The notes below the pieces were generated by a model. It saw only the letters and a list, made by a program, of their open reading frames with translations, did no database searches and was not told the origin of the DNA. A program made the position numbers and the translations under genes. Shown here piece after piece: positions 15,914-22,919 of a stretch of 64,000 nt of DNA. Every line of letters starts with the position of its first letter. The stretch's first letter is position 1. This stretch comes from Halorientalis persicus (lineage in GTDB: Archaea > Halobacteriota > Halobacteria > Halobacteriales > Haloarculaceae), in contig NZ_FOCX01000021.1 of NCBI RefSeq assembly GCF_900110215.1, positions 1 through 64,000 on the forward strand, written 5' to 3'.

Positions 15914-17068
15914 ATGAGCGAGGATTTCTACGACGTACTCGGCGTGTCACGGGATGCCACCGAGGACGAGATCAAGCAGGCCTATCGAGAGAAGGCTCGG
16001 GAGTACCATCCCGACGTGAGCGACGATCCCAACGCCGAAGAGAAGTTCAAGAAAGCCAAGACGGCGAAAGAGGTCCTCACCGACGAGGAGAAGCGCCAGG
16101 CGTACGACCGGCTGGGCCACGAGCGGTTCGAGCAGGCCCAGAAACAGGGCGGGTTCAGCGGCGGTGGCGGCGGGGCACGCGGGCAGCGCGGTGCCGGCGG
16201 TGATCCGTTCGGACAGGGCGGTCCCTTCGGCGATATGGGCGACATCTTCGAGCAGTTCTTCGGCGGTGGCGGCGGTCGCGGCGGTGCCCGCCAGGGGACC
16301 GATCTCCGAACGGAACTCTCTATCACCCTCGAAGAGGCAGCCAGTGGCGTCGAGAAGCAACTGGCGATCACCCGGCCCGAGAACTGCCCCGACTGTCACG
16401 GCGAGGGGCACCCGCCCGACAGCGACTCGCGGACCTGTCCGGAGTGTGAGGGTCGCGGACAGGTTACCCGTGTCCAGCAGACGCCGATGGGACGGGTCCA
16501 GCAGACGACGACCTGCCGGCGCTGTGAGGGTGAGGGCACGCTCTACAGTGAGACCTGCGACACCTGTCGCGGGAAAGGCCAGATCCGCAACGAAGTGACC
16601 CTGTCCGTGGAGGTCCCGGCTGGGATTCGGGACGGCCAGACCCTCCGGATGGAGGGCGAGGGGGCACCCGGCGAAGGCGGTGGGCCCAGCGGCGACCTGC
16701 TGATCGAGGTGTCGATCGAGGACCACCCCGAATTCGACCGGGAGGGCGAAGACCTCTATCACGAGTACGCCATCTCGTTCCCGCAGGCGGTCTTCGGGGA
16801 TACGGTCGAGGTCTCGACACTCGACGGGGCGGTCGAACTCGAAATCCCGAAACACACCCAGAGCGGTGAGGTGTTCAGGCTCGACGACAAGGGGATGCCG
16901 AAACTCCGTGGTCGCGGGAACGGCGACCTGTTCGTGCGGGTTCGGGTCGTCACGCCGGAGAGCCTGAACGACGAGCAACGCGAGGCCCTGGAGGCGTTCG
17001 CCGAAGCCGGCGGCGAGGAAGTCGACGTCGAGCAGGGCTTTTTCGAGCGGCTGAAAAACAGCTTCTGA
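15914..17068 (+). CDS. dnaJ: Chaperone DnaJ (Hsp40)
   Basis: This 384-residue type I J-protein stimulates DnaK ATPase and delivers clients. The J domain covers residues 1-70 and contains YHPDVSDD with the HPD triad. The Gly/Phe-rich linker is at about 78-130. Four zinc-binding repeats follow: CPDCHGEG, CPECEGRG, CRRCEGEG and CDTCRGKG. The C-terminal beta domains end in QGFFERLKNSF. The ATG at 15914 gives the family N-terminus MSEDFYDVLGVSRDA; the frame start at 15902 adds four unrelated residues. It is of normal length with all motifs intact. Confidence 0.98.
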   Translation: MSEDFYDVLGVSRDATEDEIKQAYREKAREYHPDVSDDPNAEEKFKKAKTAKEVLTDEEKRQAYDRLGHERFEQAQKQGGFSGGGGGARGQRGAGGDPFGQGGPFGDMGDIFEQFFGGGGGRGGARQGTDLRTELSITLEEAASGVEKQLAITRPENCPDCHGEGHPPDSDSRTCPECEGRGQVTRVQQTPMGRVQQTTTCRRCEGEGTLYSETCDTCRGKGQIRNEVTLSVEVPAGIRDGQTLRMEGEGAPGEGGGPSGDLLIEVSIEDHPEFDREGEDLYHEYAISFPQAVFGDTVEVSTLDGAVELEIPKHTQSGEVFRLDDKGMPKLRGRGNGDLFVRVRVVTPESLNDEQREALEAFAEAGGEEVDVEQGFFERLKNSF

Positions 17069-17277
17069 GCTTTCGGCTCCGGTCGCTTCTGTGAGTCCAA
17101 CTGTCTGATAGTTCCGCCACAATTAGACTTAATATTATGAACTATATACCTACAAGCGGCGCGGGGTCGGTATCGGTCACTCGACCGCTATTGGTAATCC
17201 CACCCCTTCCCCCCTTGGCGGCCTCGCGCCGTTTCTCCATTCGGGAGACCGAATGCGGCACGCGGCCGTGGCAGACG

Positions 17278-17285
17278 ACTTAAAC
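17278..17285 (+). promoter_or_regulatory. TATA-like box of truncated AMP-binding gene
   Basis: ACTTAAAC is centred 27 bases before the ATG at 17308, fitting a leaderless start. The rest of the 17069-17307 gap holds an AT-rich run at 17120-17150 that may terminate dnaJ, and no gene. Confidence 0.5.
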
Positions 17286-17307
17286 CGGCCCGGCAGTTAC
17301 GATCGGT

Positions 17308-18006
17308 ATGGACGTCATCGGCGATCTCGTCGCGCGCGAGCGTCGGGTGAAAGAACCGCTGGTGTACGGCGACGGGTCACAGCCCTACACCGCACACAAG
17401 TTCTGTACCGACGCCTGGAAGACTGCGAGCCTGTTCCGGTACCACGGCGTGGGTCCCGAGCGGGCCGTCGCCGTCGCGGTCGACCCGGCACCGCAATCGC
17501 TGCTTTCCGTGTTCGGCGCGGCGCTGCTGGGCGCGCCCGTGCGGTTCGGGCTCCCCCCCGAAGGAGACCCGCGGGTTGTCGTCGGTCCCGCCACGGAGAT
17601 CGAGGGGCTGAGCGTCGAACCCGGCACCAAACGCGTGATCTACGGCGACGAACCGTCGGAGCCCGACGTGATCCACTTCGAGCGGGATATCTGGAGCGAG
17701 AACCCCACGATGCCGCCGGACACGGTGGCGACGGACCAGTCCGCGCTGATCACGGCGAACCGGACCTACACGCACGAGGATCTGCTGACCGCCGCCGAGC
17801 GCGTCGTCGACCAGCGGGCCCTCACGGAGGACGACGCCGTCGCGGTTCGCGCGTCGCTCGCTCGGCCGGGGACGCTCGTCGCGGGCGTCTTCGCGCCCCT
17901 GCAGGTCGGTGCCTCGGTACTGCTGGCCGAGAACGGGCCGGAGCCCACGCTCGTCGTGGGCGGTGAGGGACCGTCGGGCCTCGATCCCGACGACGTACTG
18001 GACTGA
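17308..18006 (+). CDS. Truncated AMP-binding (acyl-CoA synthetase-like) protein
   Basis: This 232-residue protein starts MDVIGDLVARERRVKEPLVY. The YTAHKFCTDAWKTASLFRYHGV and AVAVDPAPQSLLSVFGAALLGAPVRF segments match the N-terminal subdomain of adenylate-forming enzymes, where the chain normally continues to about 550 residues. The P-loop-like SSGTTG motif, the TE motif and the C-terminal lysine domain are absent, and an ANRTYTHEDLLTAAERVVD segment echoes the same N-terminal fold. It is open from start to stop without a frameshift, so it may be a stable non-catalytic relative rather than decay. Confidence 0.7.
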   Translation: MDVIGDLVARERRVKEPLVYGDGSQPYTAHKFCTDAWKTASLFRYHGVGPERAVAVAVDPAPQSLLSVFGAALLGAPVRFGLPPEGDPRVVVGPATEIEGLSVEPGTKRVIYGDEPSEPDVIHFERDIWSENPTMPPDTVATDQSALITANRTYTHEDLLTAAERVVDQRALTEDDAVAVRASLARPGTLVAGVFAPLQVGASVLLAENGPEPTLVVGGEGPSGLDPDDVLD

Positions 18007-18012
18007 GCGGCG

Positions 18013-19908
18013 TCACTCCCTCGTCGCCGGTCGCACGGCTTCCGTGGGCCGTGCGCCGGTGACGAGTTCGATCCGGGTCCCGCCCGACTCCGAGTCGGCG
18101 ACGCGAACGTCCCAGCCGTGCCCGGCGGCGATGTCCGACACGATGGACAGTCCGAGGCCGGTCCCGTGTTCACTCGTGGAGAAGCCGTCTTCGAGGACGC
18201 GCTCGTGGTCGTCGGTCGGGATGCCGGTTCCATCGTCGGCAACGAAGATACCCGTGAGATCGCCGTCGGTGAACGATCCGACACGGACCCTCAGGTCCGC
18301 GTCGCTGGGTTTCACGGTGTCATCGGACGCAGTCCGATGGTCTGCCGAGGTTTCCTCGGCACCCTCACCAGAACGCGAAGCGTTCCGGGTGCCTGTCGAA
18401 CCGTGTTCCACGGCGTCCTGACGAGCCTGTGAGTCAGGGCTCGTGGAACCGTGTTCCACGGCGTCCTCCTGAGTGGGCGAAGGGGGGCTCGTGGAACCGT
18501 GTTCCACGGCGTTCCGAAAGAGGTTCTCGAAGGCCTGTGAGAGCTGGGATCGATTCGCCCGGATCGTCTCGTCGGTGAGAACGGCCAGGGTGGCTCCGCC
18601 GGAGTCGATGTGGTCCCAGGCTTCCCGTGCGAGGTCGTCGACGGCGACGGGTTCGCGGGTCAGCTCGTCGTCGCCGCGGGTCAGTGCGAGCACGTCGTCG
18701 ATGATCTCGCCCATCCGGTCGGCACTCTCGACGATGGAGTCGAGGTGGGGCTCCACGTCGTCGGCCTCGCGGGCGACCTCGGCGCGGCCGCTGATGACGC
18801 TGAGGGGGTTGCGGAGGTCGTGGGAGACGACGCTGGCGAACCGCTCGAGCCGCTCGTTCTGCCGTTCGAGTTCTTGTTCGCGTTCGGTCCGCTCGGTCAC
18901 GTCCCGGACGATGATCGTCTGGCCTACGTGGCGGTCGCGCGCATCGTGCAGCGGGAACGCCTCGATCTCGTAGTAGCGGCCGTCGAGCCCCGCCTCGAAC
19001 TGCACTTCTTCGCCGAGGTCGGCGACTGCCACGTAGTAGTTGCGAACCGTCGGGTAGTCGGCGAGGATGTCCTCGACGTGTTCCCCGACGACCCGCTGGT
19101 CGGGATCGACCCGGAAGAACCGCCGTCCCATGGGGTTGATGTCGACGAGTCGGCCCTGGCAGTCGACGGTGAACACGCCCGCGCTGAGGTCGTCGATGAC
19201 GCGGTGGCGACCGACTGGGACGAGGTCGAGCAACTGCGCCCGGAAGACCGCCCAGACCAGCGCACCACCGGTGACGGCGAACGCGATGGGTGTCACTCCG
19301 GCCGGGGCCAGCCCGGCAGTCCGGAGAGCGTGGCCGATCCAGGGAACGGCGACTGCGACCAGCATCGCCCCGGTCTGGTAGCGGTAGGTCGCGGCGGCAT
19401 CGACCGCGAAGCTCAGTAGCATGACGGTCGCGGCGGCGATCAGCGAGTAGGTGAAGACGGTGTTCAACAGGAATCCGAGACCGGGTTCGAGCAGGTACCC
19501 CGTCGGTCGCGTCGCGTCGAGGCCGCCGACCTCGAAGAAGAGCCCGTGGGTCGGGTTCGTGAACGCGACGACGGTCGCGACGATCGGCACGACCGAAAGG
19601 GCCAGCAGGTACCGCGGTCGCACCCACGCCTCGCGGTTGGTGTACTCCAGTACGAACACGAAGAAGCCCACGACCACCAGGTTCGAACCGGGCACGACGA
19701 ACCGGTTCGCCATCAGGGCTACCGGGGTGCCACGCGCCGCCGTCGCGACGAGCAGGGCCCCGATCCAGACGAGTTCGCCGACCATGGTGGCACACAGCGG
19801 TAGTGCGCCGATGCGCTCGCGGTTGTGCCAGGTGTAGTACGTGAGCAGGGCCGACAGTCCCCCGGCCAGTACCAGCGCCGCCTGGAACAGCCACAACCAG
19901 GGGGGCAT
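18013..19908 (-). CDS. 7TM-PAS sensor histidine kinase with repeat insertion in the N-box
   Basis: This 631-residue membrane kinase has seven hydrophobic segments (residues about 5-225, opening MPPWLWLFQAALVLAGG), a PAS domain (about 235-340, GRHRVIDDLSAGVFTVDCQG), the phospho-acceptor helix with SVVSHDLRNPL, and an ATPase domain with DDGTGIP and HGTGLGLSI. The N-box reads FENLFRNAVEHGSTS and is followed by two further in-frame copies of DAVEHGSTS plus a Ser/Thr/Glu-rich stretch, about 60 extra residues before the next strand (LRVRVGSF). Catalytic residues appear intact. No response regulator is adjacent. A TATA-like CACTTAGG lies about 28 bases upstream of the start. Confidence 0.92.
   Translation of the reverse strand: MPPWLWLFQAALVLAGGLSALLTYYTWHNRERIGALPLCATMVGELVWIGALLVATAARGTPVALMANRFVVPGSNLVVVGFFVFVLEYTNREAWVRPRYLLALSVVPIVATVVAFTNPTHGLFFEVGGLDATRPTGYLLEPGLGFLLNTVFTYSLIAAATVMLLSFAVDAAATYRYQTGAMLVAVAVPWIGHALRTAGLAPAGVTPIAFAVTGGALVWAVFRAQLLDLVPVGRHRVIDDLSAGVFTVDCQGRLVDINPMGRRFFRVDPDQRVVGEHVEDILADYPTVRNYYVAVADLGEEVQFEAGLDGRYYEIEAFPLHDARDRHVGQTIIVRDVTERTEREQELERQNERLERFASVVSHDLRNPLSVISGRAEVAREADDVEPHLDSIVESADRMGEIIDDVLALTRGDDELTREPVAVDDLAREAWDHIDSGGATLAVLTDETIRANRSQLSQAFENLFRNAVEHGSTSPPSPTQEDAVEHGSTSPDSQARQDAVEHGSTGTRNASRSGEGAEETSADHRTASDDTVKPSDADLRVRVGSFTDGDLTGIFVADDGTGIPTDDHERVLEDGFSTSEHGTGLGLSIVSDIAAGHGWDVRVADSESGGTRIELVTGARPTEAVRPATRE
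18395..18508. repeat. Triplicated palindromic repeat inside a histidine kinase gene
   Basis: A 19-base palindrome, CGTGGAAC-CGT-GTTCCACG, occurs at 18442-18460 and 18490-18508, with a diverged third copy at about 18395-18411 (GAACCGTGTTCCACG). Each copy encodes VEHGST on the minus strand, so the repeat duplicates the N-box codons in frame. Confidence 0.8.
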
Positions 19909-19967
19909 ATCGCATACGGACAGGTCGATCCGCCTAAGTGTTCGTCCGCGATTCTCAGATGTTGTAA

Positions 19968-21986
19968 CTACCGGGCGTCCTCGATGGCGTCCAGCGCGGC
20001 CGGGTTCTCGATACTACTCATGTCACCGAGGTCCTCGCCCTCGTAGGTTGCCTGGACGGCCCGGCGGATGATCTTGCCCGACTGGGTCTTGGGGAACGCC
20101 TCGACGAAGAGGACTTCTCGGGGCCGGAACGGCTTGCCGAGTTCCTCGCCGACCTGTTCGCGGATCTCCTCGCGGAGGTCGTCACTGGCCTCGAACTCGT
20201 CTTCGACGATCACGTAGAGGACGACGGCGGTGCCGGTGGTGTCGTCGTCGGCACCGATGGCGGCAGCCTGGTTGACGGCGGCGTGGTCCATCGCCGCGCC
20301 CTCGACCTCGGCGGGTCCGACTTTGCGGCCGGCCACGTTGAGGGCGTCGTCGGCCCGGCCGTGGAGGAACCAGAAGCCGTCCGCGTCCTTCTGGGCCCAG
20401 TCGCCGTGGTCCCACAGGTCGTCCCAGGTCGACCAGTACTCGTTGAGGTAGCGCTCGTCACCGCTCCAGAGGGATTTGGTCATCGAGGGACAGGAGTCAC
20501 GCGCGACCAGATAGCCCCGTTCGTGGGTGTCTTCGATCGAGGTCCCGTCCGAATCCACGATGTCGATGTCCATGCCGAGTCCGGGTCCACCGAGGGTGCA
20601 GGACTTGAGGTCGTTGATCGGCATGGGCATCAGGAAACAACCACAGATCTCGGTCCCGCCGGAGATGTTGATGATGGGCGTGTCGCCGCCGCCGACGGTC
20701 TCGTGGAACCACTGCCAGGACTCGGGGTCCCAGGGTTCGCCCGTCGAGCCCAGCAGGCGCAGACTGGAGAGGTCGTGGCCCTCGACCCACTCGTCGCCCT
20801 GCTTGCGGAGCGCGCGGATCGCGGTGGGTGAGATGCCGAACTGGGTGAGATCGTGGCGGTCGATCATCTCCCAGAACCGGTCGGGCTGGGGGTGGTCCGG
20901 TGCGCCCTCGTACATGAAGATGGTCCCGCCGAAGGTGTGGTTCCCGATCAGGGTCCAGGGCCCCATCATCCAGCCGATGTCGCTGACCCAGAAGAAGCGG
21001 TCTGCGGGCTTCAGGTCGAACCCGAAGTACAGTTCCTTGGCGGTCTGGGTCTGGACGCCGGCGTGGGTGTGGACGATCCCCTTCGGTTTGCCGGTGGTCC
21101 CCGACGAGTAGAGGAGCATCGACTCCTGATCGCTGGGGAGCGATTTGGTGTCGTAGTCGTCGGACTGGGTGGCGACGGCGTCGGCCCACCACTCGTCGCG
21201 GCCGTCGGTCATCGGGATCGAGAGATCCGTGTCCGGGTCGCTCGCGCCCAGTCGGTCGTAGACGATCACCGACTCCACGTCGGTGTCGGCCTGTGCGATG
21301 GCCTCGTCGGCGGTCTCTTTGAGCGTGACCGGATCGCCCCGCCGGAGGAACCCGTCGCCCGTGACGAGGACCGAACACTCGGGGTCCTCGATGCGCGTGG
21401 CGGTGGCGTCGACGCCGAAGCCCGAGAAGATGGGGACGGCGATAGCGCCGACCTTGAAACAGCCATAGAGGATCGAGACGACTTCGGGGACCATCGGCAT
21501 ATAGAGCCCGACGGTGTCGCCGGTCCCGATGCCCCGCTGTTCGAGCGCGTTAGCCACCTGGTTGGCCTGTCGCTGGAGTTCGTGGTAGGTAACCTCTCGA
21601 ATCTCGCCGTCTTCGCCCTCCCAGATGGTGGCAACCTTGTTCCGGCGCTCGTTGTCCGGGGCGGCGTGGCGGTCGACCACGTTGTGGGCGATGTTGAGCT
21701 CGCCGCCGGGGTACCAGTCGGTGAACTGCGGGCCGTCCGTGTCATCGCGGATCTGGTCGTACTCCTCGTAGAACTCGATCCCGAGGTAGTCGACGAGTTC
21801 GTCCCAGAACCAGTCGACGCCCGATTCGGGCACGCCGTCGATGTCGGTCGTGGTTCGCTCGATCAGTGCCTCGTAGTCGTCGATGTCGTAGGTCTGCATG
21901 AACTCCCAGACGTTGGTCGACTCGACGAACGCCCGGCTCGGCTCGTGGACGATCTCGTCGAGATCGGCGAGGGACTCGGATGCCAT
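19968..21986 (-). CDS. AMP-forming acyl-CoA synthetase (acetyl-CoA synthetase-like)
   Basis: This 672-residue enzyme joins a carboxylic acid to CoA through an acyl-adenylate. The start is the ATG at 21986 (MASESLADLDEIVHEPSRAF); the longer frame overlaps the neighbour. Motifs are the phosphate-binding LLYSSGTTGKPKGIVHTHAG, FFWVSDIGWMMGPWTLIGNH in the acid pocket, SGGTEICGC, and the C-terminal catalytic lysine in KTQSGKIIRR. Its length fits the acetyl-CoA synthetase group, but GWMMGPW differs from the usual acetyl-specific GW-TGHSY, so propionate or another short acid is possible. Nearby methylmalonyl-CoA mutase and epimerase genes would suit a propionyl-CoA product. Confidence 0.92.
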   Translation of the reverse strand: MASESLADLDEIVHEPSRAFVESTNVWEFMQTYDIDDYEALIERTTTDIDGVPESGVDWFWDELVDYLGIEFYEEYDQIRDDTDGPQFTDWYPGGELNIAHNVVDRHAAPDNERRNKVATIWEGEDGEIREVTYHELQRQANQVANALEQRGIGTGDTVGLYMPMVPEVVSILYGCFKVGAIAVPIFSGFGVDATATRIEDPECSVLVTGDGFLRRGDPVTLKETADEAIAQADTDVESVIVYDRLGASDPDTDLSIPMTDGRDEWWADAVATQSDDYDTKSLPSDQESMLLYSSGTTGKPKGIVHTHAGVQTQTAKELYFGFDLKPADRFFWVSDIGWMMGPWTLIGNHTFGGTIFMYEGAPDHPQPDRFWEMIDRHDLTQFGISPTAIRALRKQGDEWVEGHDLSSLRLLGSTGEPWDPESWQWFHETVGGGDTPIINISGGTEICGCFLMPMPINDLKSCTLGGPGLGMDIDIVDSDGTSIEDTHERGYLVARDSCPSMTKSLWSGDERYLNEYWSTWDDLWDHGDWAQKDADGFWFLHGRADDALNVAGRKVGPAEVEGAAMDHAAVNQAAAIGADDDTTGTAVVLYVIVEDEFEASDDLREEIREQVGEELGKPFRPREVLFVEAFPKTQSGKIIRRAVQATYEGEDLGDMSSIENPAALDAIEDAR

Positions 21987-22041
21987 GGTCCGGTATTCCG
22001 CCGACCCGCTAAAGTAGCTTCCCCCGCCGGAAGCCGACCTG

Positions 22042-22806
22042 TCAGTGGTACGGGGCGAGTCGGCGGTGGCTGGGGTCGGTCTGCATCTGGACGTGGCCGC
22101 AGTCGGTACACCGCCAGACGTACGAGCCGAGTCGTTTGTACCCGCGTGACGGGTCGTCACCTGGACCGACACCCCACTTCCGGCCGCAGTTGACGCACTT
22201 GTCCGGCGCGTACTTGCTCTGGTCGTCACTCGGCTCCTCTGGTTCACGTGACTCGCTGATCGAATCGAGGACAGCGCGGATATCGTCGGTGTCCATCCCC
22301 TGCTGGAGTCGCTTGAGTCGCCGTTTGAGCGCCTTGACCCGCCGTTCGAGGGCGACACGCTCCTCGTCGTCCCCGTCGCCAGCCTTCGAACCGACCTCCG
22401 CCGAGGCCAGCTGGGTCGTTCGTTTGTAGTACTCGATCACCGCCGCCCGGTACCGGGACCGGCGTGCGAGTCGGTCCACCAGCGACCGGAGTTCGTCCTC
22501 GAACACCGGTTTCGTGAGATGGTGGTCCACGTCGAGTTCCGGGAACACGCTGTTTCGGTCGGGCGTCGTCGTCACGATCTCGCAGTAGCCACCGTGCCCT
22601 CGGATCTTCTCCAGCACCGTCGGTGCCGCCCCGTCGCCGAACTCCTCGGCCAGCACGACCACGTCGACCGCCGCATCGAACTCCTCGACGACCTGCCGTT
22701 TCGTCAGCGCGATCCGAACCGTACACTCCTCCAGCCACAGTTCGTACAGCTCCGCCCGGGTCGCGTTGTTTTCGACGACGATAACGACCGGTTCTGTCTC
22801 TGTCAT
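22042..22806 (-). CDS. HalX-type regulator with a receiver lacking the phospho-acceptor
   Basis: This 254-residue protein has a receiver-like domain (1-115), a HalX helical domain (about 118-190, RSRYRAAVIEYYKRTTQ through VKALKRRLKRLQQG) and a C-terminal zinc ribbon (CVNCGRKWG ... WRCTDCGH). In related receivers the acceptor Asp lies in VVLLDRRMPG; here it is VVVLAEEFGDG, with Ala in its place. The N-terminal acidic pair DD is ENN. The signalling Lys (LTKP) is kept. It is therefore probably a phosphorylation-independent pseudo-receiver. The added zinc ribbon may bind DNA or protein. Confidence 0.85.
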   Translation of the reverse strand: MTETEPVVIVVENNATRAELYELWLEECTVRIALTKRQVVEEFDAAVDVVVLAEEFGDGAAPTVLEKIRGHGGYCEIVTTTPDRNSVFPELDVDHHLTKPVFEDELRSLVDRLARRSRYRAAVIEYYKRTTQLASAEVGSKAGDGDDEERVALERRVKALKRRLKRLQQGMDTDDIRAVLDSISESREPEEPSDDQSKYAPDKCVNCGRKWGVGPGDDPSRGYKRLGSYVWRCTDCGHVQMQTDPSHRRLAPYH

Positions 22807-22878
22807 GGCCCCGTCTCGCGGTTAAACCGATTGCAACTTGCTGTTAGTTGTGTCGATACTAATACGTTCGCTCGATGC

Positions 22879-22892
22879 TATCACGGGTGATA
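22879..22892. promoter_or_regulatory. Inverted repeat upstream of the HalX gene
   Basis: TATCAC-GG-GTGATA is a perfect 6-bp-arm palindrome 73 bases upstream of the HalX-gene start (22806). A TATA-like GTATTAGTATC lies between them at about 22855-22866. It may be a regulator site. Confidence 0.35.
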
Positions 22893-22919
22893 ATATCGGC
22901 CGAGTAATGGGTCTGCCCG

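Noticed and set aside
19968-22358. Longer acyl-CoA synthetase frame starting at 22358
   Set aside because: The added 124 residues overlap the HalX gene antisense; the ATG at 21986 matches the family N-terminus.
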